Under the pieces are notes generated by a model. It was not told the origin of the DNA. It ran no database searches and saw only the letters and a program-made list of their open reading frames with translations. A DNA stretch of 64,000 nt from the NCBI GenBank assembly GCA_963662175.1, contig OY759223.1:10084249-10148248 (forward strand). Reading direction: 5' to 3'. This DNA comes from Aradus depressus. Lineage: Eukaryota > Arthropoda > Insecta > Hemiptera > Aradidae. The translations under genes were made by a program, and so were the position numbers. Below, one piece after another: positions 29,175 through 39,736 of this stretch; position 1 is the first letter of the stretch; the number at the start of each line of letters is the position of its first letter.

Positions 29175-29183
29175 TATATATAG
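29175..29183 (-). promoter_or_regulatory. TATA box of the resilin-like gene
   Basis: CTATATATA on the minus strand, 35-43 bp upstream of the ATG at 29140. It implies a very short 5' UTR of about 10-20 bases. The upstream 150 bp (29190-29330) is less AT-rich than the surroundings. Short 5' UTR and TATA promoters are common in insect cuticle genes. Confidence 0.6.
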
Positions 29184-29876
29184 TTGCTAGGGAACATCCC
29201 CTCTCTTCTGGTCGGTAAGCCAGGTCTCGGGGAAAGCAAGGCTCCTGCAAGTACCATCTCTAGTCTTCGTTCTGTCAGGGAAGGACAGCCCAGGGCCTGC
29301 CGAAGGATTTAAAAACGTGAAGAACTTCTTTTCAAGGACCTCATGAGACACTAACTGTATAAGCAGAGCGTAAAGTTTCTGAAAAAAGGATAAAAATGCC
29401 CTGTCTTAAAATTAACATAAGTTAAGGATTCATTAAAAAAAAAAAAAAAAAAAATATGTGAGAATTGATGTGTAAACATCTGCTTTAGTTTCAAAAACTT
29501 GCTGTCCTGCACTGATTTTGATTAAAATTTCTTTTATACATGAAATTATAGGTTTGTGACAGCTAAAATAAGATATATACAACTGCAACTGTGATTGTAG
29601 TGTCTACAAATACCGCGAGAATACAGTATCGATGGAAGTTTTCGAATGTGTTGTTGAAATGCTTCGATTCGTGTTCATTTGTAGATCAAGTTTGTCATTT
29701 AAAAATGAAATACGCTGTTCGGTATCTTCTGAAATGGGTAAAAATATTATATTATTTTTTGTGACAATATGACAGCAAATATATTATTTATTGATCGATA
29801 TTTTCAGCAAATATTTTATATATTAATAATAATATTATATTATATCATTTAATAGGTAATATATTGAAATATTGTA
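29184..29876. other. Upstream region of the resilin-like gene
   Basis: Likely regulatory DNA. It holds an A-run (29435-29454) and AT-rich sequence. No coding signal. Confidence 0.45.
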
Positions 29877-30188
29877 GTTAGTTATTATGACTCATGCCAG
29901 GGCTTTAACCACAAGGTCATATCGCCTACTACCAGAGCGCTCTTTCCTCACTCTGGTGGACATGAGTCTGACGAATTTTGCCTACCCTAAATTTTTATTC
30001 ACCTAGGGTAGAGGAGGTCTTTAACGAGTCGTTTAGGCTCGGGACCATCGCTTAACGTCCCATCCGAAGGACAGCGTGTTTAAGTTTATTTTACCTCCCG
30101 GATAAAATAAACTAAGGGCCTCAGCCGGGTTTCTATAATCTCGAGCTCAGTAAGCAATCACGCATACCACTGAGCTATTGGCGCCCTC
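29877..30188 (-). mobile_element. SINE1 copy, nearly full length
   Basis: In reverse it has the head GGCGCCAATAGCTCAGTGG and the full middle (GGGACGTTAAGCGATGG) and tail. Box B is damaged. Confidence 0.85.
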
Positions 30189-30474
30189 TTGAAATATTAT
30201 ATATTATATTTTTTTTAGATTTACACTGCTATATTATTTTCTTTTACCACAAATTTTATTTATTGTTATAAATTTAAGCTATCGAATCATCTTAAACTAA
30301 AAGTTTCTTACCGAAAGATCAATTTATAGTTCGTAATATTGATATTTTAAAAAACAACTTCTCCATCAATCGTAAAAACTGTTTCATTTGTGTCTATTGA
30401 ATGCCTCGGTCCATTGTTTCAATTTACAAGAAAACGGTAAACTAGCTTTCGGCATTTTTAAGAGAAAAAAAAAA

Positions 30475-30550
30475 AGTGTTAGATATACACATTTGATAGT
30501 TACTTTCAGTGCGAAATGAAAGTAATTATCAAATATGTATATCTAACACT
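30475..30550. repeat. Long palindrome with miRNA-like geometry
   Basis: The arm AGTGTTAGATATACACATTT continues GATAGTTACTTTC. A 7-9-base loop and the near-perfect reverse complement follow. Arms are about 34 bp with one or two mismatches. It is flanked by an A-run on the left and a T-run on the right. It could be a small snap-back element or a hairpin RNA. Confidence 0.85.
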
Positions 30551-30599
30551 TTTTTTAATCAGAACATTAAAATATGCAAATATATGCATTTATCACCAA

Positions 30600-30960
30600 A
30601 TATGCAAAATGAAATTAGGCTTAATTGCATCTAAGTACTCTAATTCGTAAAGATATTTGGTCAACTATTAAAAAAAAAGGTCGCAAACAAAATATGCAAT
30701 TACAGGAAAATCCGTGCTCCGGTTATAACACAGAAGTCGATTTTTATATTAAATCGTGCATAAAAAATATGAACAATACAAGAGAAAAAATTGATTACAA
30801 TAAAGATCATCAAATACTGAGTTTTTTTCCGAAACGTCTATTTGTTAGATTGTAAAGACCAGATATAAATTGGGACAAGAATAAAGCTATGAAAATTATA
30901 TGTATTATAAATTCAGAATCTCCTTCCACAAATCAAAAGTAATATAGTTTTGTTTAAAAC
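30600..30960 (+). repeat. Repeat shared with 40800-40945
   Basis: An open frame of 76 codons at 30625-30855 ends in ILSFFPKRLFVRL. The part after it (AATAAAGCTATGAAAATTAT) is repeated with divergence at 40895-40945. I do not recognise the family. The frame may be a remnant of a mobile-element protein. Confidence 0.4.
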
Positions 30961-31549
30961 TGTTTTCTTACAACAAATATATTTCTTACAAGAGTAAAAC
31001 AGAACTTCCTATTTATCAGCTTTTGGTAACTCAATAGCGTTAGGTTCTACATAGTAATGGCGTTTAGAATTAGAAGGCAAAAAATGTAATTTAATTTTAC
31101 TGGAAGAACTACATATATTTATTTGTTGGTGAGGACATATTTATCATTTTCTTGTATTTTATTATTATTATTTTATTTTATTACCTTTTAACCTTCTTAA
31201 CCAAGCAATATTTTTAGCTTGATTAGTGATGCCATCATTTTTTTCTTCAAAATGATATCTGTATGATGACACAGTAATTAAATTAATTTGTATACCTTTT
31301 ACGATGTGAAGTTCTGACCACGGCTCCTCTTTTCTGCCATTAGTCAGTTCTACTGCCAATAGTGTTGACATTGACCACACACCATTGACTCCTCTACACT
31401 AATTCAAAAACAGCTGATGGCCGTGTTTTGTTTTCTACTCATTTGTCTTAAAAGAAAATGCATTCATATTATTTATTTACTAATTCAGTTGCTTCTTGGA
31501 TTTTATGGAAAAAATAAATATAATTAATTTTTTAATACTTATTAATAAT

Positions 31550-31554
<5 letters not shown>

Positions 31555-31612
<58 letters not shown>
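31555..31612. repeat. (AT)n microsatellite
   Basis: About 29 AT dinucleotides without interruption. Confidence 0.95.
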
Positions 31613-31615
<3 letters not shown>

Positions 31616-31900
31616 ATGTATTTTTTATACATCACAGAGGATATAGCTTAGAGGTATCTTTGGAGAAAACGGGTAACTATTAAAAATTTGTGTAATGTTT
31701 CTATGTTTTTGGATCGGATCGAAGGTGTACCTTTTTTTTTTTTTTTATTTTGAATGGCCTCATGAACGAAGCATATCAGCCATGACTCCAATTTTAAGAA
31801 AAGGTTGTTAAATTAAGGGGCACTTTATGGAGGTGATGAGGGTATCATATGGGATCTGGGAGGAACCGAGGGGCCGAGAAGTGGGCAGGAAAATGTAAAA

Positions 31901-34900
31901 CTATATTAGAATATTGTTACTATTAATAAATTTGTATAAGACATCAAATATGCGAGGGATTTTAGAATAACTTAAAATTTGTTGCAAACCAATGGGTAAG
32001 GGTAAATTATTGGTAAGAATAATTTCGAAAAGGGGGTCACGGAAACTGTTGGTGAGAGGGCAAGCGAGGATGACATGATTGGAATCAGCTGTATATTGGG
32101 GATCACAGGTACAACTTGGTGATTCCAGGAGATGGATTTTAAACAGATGGGAAGGAAGTCTGGTATGGTTAAATCTAAGTCTGCATAGAGTTGTGAAGTA
32201 GGATCGCGGTTTGGAGAGGTGAGTGAACCAGGGTTTAGTGGGTATCTGGGGCTGAATTGCTCCATAGAATGCCCCTTTATTTAACAAAGAACGAGTATAA
32301 TCCCTCTGCCAGTGACGAAGGTTGAACTTCTTGATATGGGCTGCAATATCTTCGTGACTGAGGAGGTTCATGAGAGATCGGCCCGAGGTTGAGGCCTCCT
32401 TGGCCAGCCTGTCCACCGCCTCATTATATTTTATGTTGCTGTGACCTTTGATCCAAATAAGAAAGACATGTATCTGGTGCCGATGTAGCTCAGTTAGTCG
32501 GTGAGAAATATCCAGTAGAAGTGGATCGTTACATCTGGAATCCATGTGCTTTAGTGACTTGAGGACACTCTGGCTATCAGAGTAGATTACAGCATTGGTG
32601 GCGAGATGTTCAACATATTTCAGCGCTTCTAATATGGCTATACCTTCAGCGGTGAAGATGGAAGATATGTGTTGCAGTTTGAATTGCTCAGCATGGTCGT
32701 TATTAGGGTCCAAGAAGGCTGCACCGACACCGCGCTCGTTTTTAGACCCGTCAGTATACAGAGACATCGCTTGAGAGCAATATCCTTTTCGCCAACCAGC
32801 CTCTAGATGTATAGGATAACAAGACCAGTCAGTGATAAGATCTGGGTCGGAGATGATGTTGCTGGTGTCACTGGATGGGAGTCGCCAATCATGTTCGTAT
32901 CTTGGATGGGTTCTGTGCTTAACAACATTAAAGGTTAGTTCTACCAATGGGGAATAATTTTTGACAAGTAATGGCTCTCTTTTCGTTTGCCAAAATTTTT
33001 CCAGCCGCACTGATGGAGTTAAAGCAGCTAGTCGTTCTACGACAGGATGGTCCTGGATGAGGATTCTAGAAGAAAGGAACCTACCGGTCAGCATGTTTCT
33101 CCTTAGACGGAGAGGAATTTCTCTGGCCTCAGCTTGCAGAACATTGGTGGGTGTAGAGATCATTGCACCAAGACAAATTCTCAAAGATTTATATTGTAGC
33201 CGATCTAGTTTCATAAGATGGGTTTTGGCAGCATCTCCGAAGAGCATGCAGCCGTAGTCCATTCTAGATAATATAAGGGCTCGATATAAGAGAAGTGAAA
33301 TAGCGGGATGGGATCCATACCTTATTCGACTGACGCTTCTGATGATGTTTAAAGCTCTCTCCGCGACATCGAGGACTAGACGGATGTGTTCCCTCCATAG
33401 GAGTTTATTATCCACCACAATGCCAAGCAGCTTGAACTCTTTGACAACTTTAAACTGAAAAGGGCCAATTTGTATATTTTCTATAACGCCAGCCAGTCGT
33501 CTTCGGGAAAACACCATTACCGCACTCTTAGCCTCGGAGATCTGAAAGCCGTGGGATAGATTCCAATCGCGTAAGTTCTCCATCGCAATGGACATTTTAT
33601 TTTTAGCTTCTTCTTGAGTGGTTTCACTGAGGTAAATAGTAATGTCGTCTGCGAACTGTAGGATTTGAATATGTGGCGAAAAAATTGTACCCAAGGAACA
33701 GGTGTATAAGTTAAAAAGTAAAGGGCTCAGTACCGCCCCCTGTGGCAGGCCATCAGAGACAGTTAGAGGACCTAGGCGTCTGTCGTCTAGCTGGATGAAA
33801 ATGTGTCTGCTTTTCAGGAGATTTATAGCGGCTATAATAAATCTAGAAGGAATTTTGAGACGAATCATGGTAGTTTTAAGAATATTGATGTTGACATTAC
33901 TAAAGGCGTTAGTCAGATCTAAATAAAGAGCTATCATATGTTTACAGTTGGAGAAATTGATTTGGACATCTGAGACGAAGCAAGAAAGACAGTCAAGAGT
34001 ACTATGACCTCTACGAAACCCATGTTGGAAAGGGGGGAGTATGTTATTCTTCTCAAGCCACCATTCTAGTCGGTATTTAATCATACGCTCGTAAGTTTTT
34101 ACGATGCATGAGGAGAGAGCTATAGGACGATAGGATTGGGAGTCTTCAGGTGGTTTGTGTGGTTTCAGTATTGGCCGTATTAGTTGGACAGTCCAGTCTC
34201 GAGGAATGTCTCCCCGGCCCAGCCAGATTTCATTAAAGAAGTGTAGCAGCGTTTCCATGCCAATCGTGGGAAGCTCCTTCATCATGATGTTGTGGATGCG
34301 GTCAACCCCAGGCGCAGTATTTGTTCCTGATTTGATAGCAGCCTTTAGTTCTCTGAGTGTGAAAGGGCCATTCAGATCATTACAATCAACAGGTATACCA
34401 CTAACATCTACGTTTTCGGGGACGTATGGTGGAGCAACAGAATCAAGGAACTCCGCAATCCAAGGTCCCACCCTGCCGCATGGCGCCTTAATCTGGGGAT
34501 TCAGACCATACTTTAAACGTCTAATACTCGTCCAAATCGAGGATAGAGGTACATCTCGATTGAGAGATTCACAAAAGGTAATCCAGCTCTGTCTTTTCTT
34601 CGTTTTGTACAGTCTTCTGGTGGCGGCAGTAGATCTTTTAACTTCTATGTAATGACTAAGAGACGGACTTTTCCTGTAAGTTGAATAGATCTTCTTATTC
34701 TCGTCGCATGCAGCTCTACATTCTTCATCCCACCAAATTTTAGGAAATCGAAAGTGATTCTTGCTGTGAGACTTGGAGTGACTAAAATAAAATGGAATGG
34801 AATGGGAAGCGGCTAAATTTAGAAGTACCATAAAATTGTCATAATTGTTGGGAGGATTATGATCAATTCTTCTAGCGAGTTCGGTCCTGAATAAGTCCCA

Positions 34901-35683
34901 ATCGGCTTTCGAAGTTCTCCAATGAATATTTGGTTGGAGAGGAGGATTGAAGGGGTGGGGAGACTCATCCCAGATGCAGTCGATGTGGATGGGGAGATGA
35001 TCGGAGCCCAGAGCCTCTGCCAGAACTGTCCAGTCAGAGAAAGGGGCGAGCTCTGGGGACACGATTGTCAAATCCGGAGAAGATGGTTTGTCGGTAGGTT
35101 TTCTGATCAGGGTCGGAGATCCGTCATTTAAAAAGCACAGGTTCAGATTGTGAAAAACATCAAGTAGGGTTGATCCCGAGCCATCGTTGAAGGAAGAGCC
35201 AAAAGCGGTGTGGTGGACGTTAAAATCCCCGCCTATGAAAACTGGAGTAGGAAATTGCTGGAATAAATTATCCCAATCAGCAGTACTGAGTTTGTGCTGG
35301 GGCTTGGCGTAAATGGATATAAAGGCGATTATCAACTTACCAATTCTTACCTTGGCTCCTACAATCTGTAAAATATTGTTGAGATTGTGGTTGAAAGAGA
35401 GAGGGGTGCAGGATAGACTGCGATGTACCAGGATCCCGGCCCCGCCGTAGCCGTCAGGTCGGTCCTCATGGAGGAACAGATAATCTCTAAAGTTTGGAGG
35501 AGGGTGGCCCAGTCTGAGCCACGTCTCGGATAGAAGACAGACACCTATCTTATCTCTGGCCAGAAGGATCTCTAAACTATCCCGGTTAGCAGGCAAAGAT
35601 CTAATGTTCCACTGAAGGACACGAGTTAGAAGAGGAACCGTAGCTGGAGGATAAGTATCGTTATTCTTGTTGTTAACAGCCAT
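31901..35683 (-). CDS. I-type LINE ORF2: endonuclease, reverse transcriptase, RNase H
   Basis: 1260 residues from ATG 35683. The frame is open 14 codons further up, but those begin with GTG. The APE endonuclease is N-terminal: QWNIRSLPA, LLSETWL, YGGAGILV, GGDFNVHH, SSPDLTIVS and GSDHLPI. The RT is in the middle: YRPIALSSCIVKTYERMI, FRRGHST, LYLDLTNAFSNVN, GLPQGAVLSPLLFNLY and FADDITIYL. The RNase H is near residue 1000: LYTDGSK, FTAEGIAILEAL, YSDSQSVLKSL and IKGHSNIKYNEAVDRLAKEA. All expected catalytic acidic residues are visible. A C-terminal CTCDPQYTADSNHVILACPL finger follows. It copies the element by target-primed reverse transcription. No stop or frameshift is seen, so it may be active. 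Confidence 0.93.
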   Translation of the reverse strand: MAVNNKNNDTYPPATVPLLTRVLQWNIRSLPANRDSLEILLARDKIGVCLLSETWLRLGHPPPNFRDYLFLHEDRPDGYGGAGILVHRSLSCTPLSFNHNLNNILQIVGAKVRIGKLIIAFISIYAKPQHKLSTADWDNLFQQFPTPVFIGGDFNVHHTAFGSSFNDGSGSTLLDVFHNLNLCFLNDGSPTLIRKPTDKPSSPDLTIVSPELAPFSDWTVLAEALGSDHLPIHIDCIWDESPHPFNPPLQPNIHWRTSKADWDLFRTELARRIDHNPPNNYDNFMVLLNLAASHSIPFYFSHSKSHSKNHFRFPKIWWDEECRAACDENKKIYSTYRKSPSLSHYIEVKRSTAATRRLYKTKKRQSWITFCESLNRDVPLSSIWTSIRRLKYGLNPQIKAPCGRVGPWIAEFLDSVAPPYVPENVDVSGIPVDCNDLNGPFTLRELKAAIKSGTNTAPGVDRIHNIMMKELPTIGMETLLHFFNEIWLGRGDIPRDWTVQLIRPILKPHKPPEDSQSYRPIALSSCIVKTYERMIKYRLEWWLEKNNILPPFQHGFRRGHSTLDCLSCFVSDVQINFSNCKHMIALYLDLTNAFSNVNINILKTTMIRLKIPSRFIIAAINLLKSRHIFIQLDDRRLGPLTVSDGLPQGAVLSPLLFNLYTCSLGTIFSPHIQILQFADDITIYLSETTQEEAKNKMSIAMENLRDWNLSHGFQISEAKSAVMVFSRRRLAGVIENIQIGPFQFKVVKEFKLLGIVVDNKLLWREHIRLVLDVAERALNIIRSVSRIRYGSHPAISLLLYRALILSRMDYGCMLFGDAAKTHLMKLDRLQYKSLRICLGAMISTPTNVLQAEAREIPLRLRRNMLTGRFLSSRILIQDHPVVERLAALTPSVRLEKFWQTKREPLLVKNYSPLVELTFNVVKHRTHPRYEHDWRLPSSDTSNIISDPDLITDWSCYPIHLEAGWRKGYCSQAMSLYTDGSKNERGVGAAFLDPNNDHAEQFKLQHISSIFTAEGIAILEALKYVEHLATNAVIYSDSQSVLKSLKHMDSRCNDPLLLDISHRLTELHRHQIHVFLIWIKGHSNIKYNEAVDRLAKEASTSGRSLMNLLSHEDIAAHIKKFNLRHWQRDYTRSLLNKGAFYGAIQPQIPTKPWFTHLSKPRSYFTTLCRLRFNHTRLPSHLFKIHLLESPSCTCDPQYTADSNHVILACPLTNSFRDPLFEIILTNNLPLPIGLQQILSYSKIPRIFDVLYKFINSNNILI

Positions 35684-35736
35684 ACTAGTATCTGATAAAA
35701 AAAAATATATAGTACAAATGACCACAAAAGTAAAAA

Positions 35737-37209
35737 TTATCGTTCGGGGAGAAGTTCCGTAGTTTCCATTTCGTCTTCGTATTTTTTTTGTATAGTTTCC
35801 ATTATAAGTTTATTCTGATTGACAAGTTGATAGAATGTACTGCCGATTCTGTCTACAATTTCAACTTGGCTGAGATTGTTGTGAGACTGGATGGATTTTA
35901 GAAGGTCTGTAAGTATGACTTCAATCTGAGTTGTTTTGAAGGGGTTGTTAGTGATCGGTTGGAGGGGAAGTTGTTCATGTGTTGTCTGCCTCTCTAAGAT
36001 GGAGTTACTCGTCGTGTAAGGGGTGAAACGGCGTTGTTTAAGTACAGTTTTCTTGTAACTTCTAGTATTTGTATCATTGTTAACTAACGAAGGGAAATCA
36101 TCCTGGCAGGTGGGAGCTCCGCCAGACAAGTTGTTCGTAACTTGTCCTAATGTGGGATAGTTGTTTTTTATAACAGTGGCGTAAGATGGAGCTGTATATT
36201 TAGTGGAATTTTGCTGCTCTTTTTGCATGAATATAGGACACTTTTTGTCATTGGAAAGGTGTTTACCTTTACAGTTAACACAGGTTGGGTCGTCAGTAAG
36301 GTAAGGACAGTTGTCGAATACATGGGTGTCATTGGCGCAGTGGCGGCACCGCTGTTTGCCCCGACACTGGGCGGCCGAGTGTCCCAGCCGGAGACAGTTG
36401 AGGCACTGTCGGACGGGAGGGATGTAGGGGGCCACCCTACATCGGGCTCCGTAGATGTTCACATATTCGGGGAGACTCTGCCCCTGGAATGTCAGGAAAC
36501 AAGTCTGTAAAGGGAACACTTTAGTGGTGCCGTTGTCTACCTTGGTGTAGGAGAGCCTCCTCACCGAGACGGGAGGAATGGGAGATCGGATCCCCCGGAG
36601 GATATCCTCATCGGAAAGATCAGGATCCACCCCCCGGATCACACCCGTACGTCTCGTCAAAAACTCAGGAATATATGCAAATAAGTTGTACATTTTGAAC
36701 ATTTCACAGTTAAGTAAATTGTTGGCTTGTTCTGAAGTTCTCGTTTCAATTTTTATCCGGTTTTTACCAGTTACCCGAATATCGACAATATTATCAATTA
36801 TAATACCACCCTCACGAATCAGCTGTCTGCCGAAAAACATCGGGTGTATTTTTCCAGCATTTCCATCTGAACCTTCCACAAAAATGAAGAACGGACCTTT
36901 GTCGTTGGGGCTAAAAATGTTTCTCGCTAGCCTGTCTCTAAATTCTTTTTTCTGTTGATCTTTATTAATGAGAACATCATGTGAGAGATTAGAAACAAAA
37001 ACCTTAGAGGTGGATTGTAATTGTTCGGAGCTAATTCTTTTTAAACTTGCGGTATTGGTTACTTCTGGGTGGGTAACACTACCTTTGGTTTCTGCTGAGA
37101 TAGGTAACATATTTTGTTGAGGTGCTAAGTCATGGATGAAATTTGGGCCTATGTTGTCGTGACAATTAACAGCAACGGGGGGCCCAGGGCCCCCGCTATC
37201 AGAACTCAT
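35737..37209 (-). CDS. I-type LINE ORF1: gag-like RNA-binding protein
   Basis: 490 residues from ATG 37209. The middle has a pre-finger domain of the kind seen in insect LINE ORF1 (GVIRGVDPDLSDEDIL then RRLSY). Three zinc knuckles follow near residues 268-325: CLNCLRLGHSAAQC, CRHCANDTHVFDNC and CVNCKGKHLSNDKKC. The remainder is polar, with a Lys/Glu end. ORF1 proteins bind the element RNA and escort it to the target. It ends 53 bp before the ORF2 start. The frame is fully intact. Confidence 0.9.
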   Translation of the reverse strand: MSSDSGGPGPPVAVNCHDNIGPNFIHDLAPQQNMLPISAETKGSVTHPEVTNTASLKRISSEQLQSTSKVFVSNLSHDVLINKDQQKKEFRDRLARNIFSPNDKGPFFIFVEGSDGNAGKIHPMFFGRQLIREGGIIIDNIVDIRVTGKNRIKIETRTSEQANNLLNCEMFKMYNLFAYIPEFLTRRTGVIRGVDPDLSDEDILRGIRSPIPPVSVRRLSYTKVDNGTTKVFPLQTCFLTFQGQSLPEYVNIYGARCRVAPYIPPVRQCLNCLRLGHSAAQCRGKQRCRHCANDTHVFDNCPYLTDDPTCVNCKGKHLSNDKKCPIFMQKEQQNSTKYTAPSYATVIKNNYPTLGQVTNNLSGGAPTCQDDFPSLVNNDTNTRSYKKTVLKQRRFTPYTTSNSILERQTTHEQLPLQPITNNPFKTTQIEVILTDLLKSIQSHNNLSQVEIVDRIGSTFYQLVNQNKLIMETIQKKYEDEMETTELLPER

Positions 37210-37655
37210 GGCTAGAAAACTAGCCTACTTGAAGTTAAATAAAAACAGGAAACTCTTATCTTAATTGTCAGGAGAGCCACAACACGTCCACAAGCATCAA
37301 GGGGAAGACCACCACTCAGGTAAACAGTGAGAAGCGAAAGAAATCAATAAGAACTTAATAATTTTGTAAAGATACTCCAAAATAAATAATAAATAATAAA
37401 CTTTTACAATTAATAGAAAGTTTTTTTAGAAGGGAAAGGTTAGAACACTTATTTCACACCCGAAGGTGTACCTAATTTGTTTTTTTTAACTCAAGGTATA
37501 CGTAAATATATGGTAACATTGTTCATTTTTTGTTTTTAGTCTTTGTAAATATCTTCTTATTTATCGGTCATATGAAAAATAGTGTTAAGATTATAAATAA
37601 AAAATAAAGAATTATCTTCAAAAAAGGGTCTCTTCTGTTTGACTTTTTTATACTT

Positions 37656-37925
37656 AGTTATTGTAACTCATGTCCAAGCTTAACTACGAGGTCATAACCA
37701 AGCACACTTTTGTCACTCTCGTGGACAGACTAAACTGTGGAAGTAATAATTTTTGCCTATCCAGTTTTATTCACGTAGGGTAGGGGATCTTTAACTAGTA
37801 AAGACATCCAAAGGACGGCGTGCTCAAGTTTCACCTCCTAGATAAACACCGAAGGAAGGTGAAGCAACCTTGAGGATGTGGTTCTTCGGATGGGACGTCA
37901 AGCGATGGTCCAGAGCCTGTACGAT
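37656..37925. mobile_element. Two degenerate SINE1 pieces, head to head
   Basis: 37656-37830 matches SINE1 in reverse and 37856-37925 matches it forward (GGATGGGACGTCAAGCGATGG). Both are diverged. Confidence 0.55.
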
Positions 37926-37964
37926 CCTTAACAGCTGATGAGCTAGTAAAGTAATGTTATAATG

Positions 37965-38170
37965 AATGTTTTGAGAAGAAATTTCATAAATAAATTCAAA
38001 TTCCTATAAGGGCAACACCTATTAATTTTCTGCGGAATCAGCCGTAAAGGAGGGAGGGGGGAGGATCAGAGGGGGCTCAACTCATAAATCCGACTAACTG
38101 CCAATGTAATGAATGTATTGACACAATATTTAGTATTAGGGTTCAGAAGACACTATGTAAGTCAAACATG
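37965..38170 (+). mobile_element. F3 fragment
   Basis: Body unit and start of the tail (CTAACTGCCAATGTAATGAATG, TCAGAAGACACTATGTAAG). Confidence 0.6.
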
Positions 38171-38573
38171 TATATACAATAACGTCCATTTAGTTGGCCT
38201 CGAGATCTATTTAACATTTTTTTCACGCCATGTTTTCAGGGGAATGCTTGTGGTGACCAAATTCTCCCCTCATGCCTCTCAGTCCCTTCGACACCATGCC
38301 TCCTGGTCTTTCGCCACTGCTGGACAGTGGTTGGTTTGGGCAGAATGGTGGTAGGGAGAGTGCGTGTCTTCCGAGCTCTCCTCCCTCCCAAGTAGTTGGA
38401 GCATGGTGGATGGCAGTCTGCGGGAGTCCTGCTCGTGCTGTCCTCGTCCAGTTTCTTGTATTAAAAAAATATATATTATCTATTTTATTTTTTATTAATT
38501 TTCCATTATAATTATTTACTTTGTACATATGCATTATTTTATTTATTTATTTATATATATATATATACATATA
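38171..38573. other. Unassigned DNA with a GC-rich patch
   Basis: 38225-38460 is richer in C/G and open in several frames on both strands (up to 103 codons). None resembles a known protein, so I make no gene call. Confidence 0.35.
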
Positions 38574-38574
38574 A

Positions 38575-39092
38575 AGGGGCGTAGCCAGGGGGGGGGGGGG
38601 GGGGCACGTGCTCCAACCAAGATAACGAAAATTGTGTTTACATAAATGTACATGTACGAAACAAGTCATATTACATTTATTTAAATATACATGCATTTGA
38701 TTATTTCATTTCCTCGCTCAAAATCTTCATTTATGTTATACTTTATACTCTTAAAGCGGATTTTACATGCGCAGTAAAAACGCAAAGCGCAGCAGCAGCA
38801 AATGCATGCTATTGGCGGTGAGTCATTTAATTCTAAAAGCACAGAAACCACAGCGTGCATTTGCTGCTGCTGCGCATTACATTTTTGCTGCTCATGTAAA
38901 GTCAATTTAAGTATTACAGTCAGTGGTTACCTCAGGGGAAGCTTCTAGAGGTCCGAGTCTCCCAAATTAATAACAAAAAGGCTGCAGCGCTAACCATGGA
39001 AACTGCGGGCTGTGCCCCCGGGAGTCTATCCCCCCCCCCCATCCTGTAGCCTAACTTTGGCCCCCCTGCTCAAAATCCTGGCTACGCCCCTG
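38575..39092. mobile_element. MITE with GGGGCGTAGCCAGG ends (copy 1)
   Basis: Left end AGGGGCGTAGCCAGG and right end CCTGGCTACGCCCCTG are inverted. This end sequence is typical of hAT-like insect elements. An internal 30-bp-arm palindrome (38787-38875) has GCAGCAGCAGCAAATGC and its complement. It sits in an AT microsatellite, so the target duplication cannot be read. Copy 2 is at 45506-45917. Confidence 0.75.
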
Positions 39093-39290
39093 TATATACA
39101 TATACTAATATTTTGTACATATTCCTTTCTTTATTACTTTTTTCTTTTTTTTATTAGTTTTAAATATTTATATATTATTTTATCATTTATTCTCATTCTT
39201 ATTGTTTTTGTACAGATTGTAAAATAGGGGGGAAAAATCGACAACACAATGGTTACGGCTTACGTCATCGTAAAGTTCAAAAGTATCATT

Positions 39291-39343
39291 CGATACCAGT
39301 ATCGATACTTCTATTCTGATACCCGCATACGATACTGGTATCG
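39291..39343. repeat. GATAC-rich inverted repeat
   Basis: CGATACCAGTATCG and CGATACTGGTATCG, separated by further GATAC units. This dense GATAC/GTATC pattern recalls some hAT element ends, but no second end is seen. Confidence 0.6.
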
Positions 39344-39736
39344 CAACTACCTTACCGATAACTTCCCTATTACCTCGAAAATAATTTCAATAAACTTCTC
39401 TCACTTTGGGCGAGGTACCTTTCTAAGCTCCCATTTTTGGTACCAGGTAAAGTGTGTACCTGCATTAACTTGGATGACATTACAAACCTGCCCGTCTTCC
39501 TGAACACCTCTGCACCTCTATAATTCTTTTTCTTCCTGCTTCAACGGAAGGTGAATCTGCATTGGAAAGTGAAATCAAATAATGTATATGAGTACGCACC
39601 AGCTTAAGTAAATCTTGTAATTATCTAATACTTGCAATCATATTTTGATACCTATTTAAATGAAATTTTATTGTAAACCAACATTTAAATATGGAAGTTT
39701 ACGTCTTATTACATAGTTCCAGTGAAGTTGTATACG

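Larger units (their letters stand above)
31720..37473 (-). mobile_element. Full-length I-type LINE with 13-bp target duplication
   Basis: CGAAGGTGTACCT occurs at 31720-31732 and again at 37461-37473. Between them lies a complete minus-strand element (about 5.7 kb): a 5' UTR of about 250 bp, ORF1, a 53-bp gap, ORF2, a 3' UTR and an A-tail (T-run 31732-31746 in the plus strand). Both frames are intact. Endonuclease, reverse transcriptase and RNase H in one protein, with a CCHC-rich ORF1, place it in the I group. The end of its 3' UTR (31747-31790) matches the SINE2 tail. Intact frames and an exact duplication point to a recent insertion. Confidence 0.95.

Noticed and set aside
32961..34652. Plus-strand frames of 70-165 codons
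   Set aside because: Antisense of the intact LINE ORF2.
38223..38534. 103-codon minus-strand frame with Pro/Gly-rich composition
   Set aside because: Overlaps open frames on the other strand, no motif, and lies in a short GC-rich patch.
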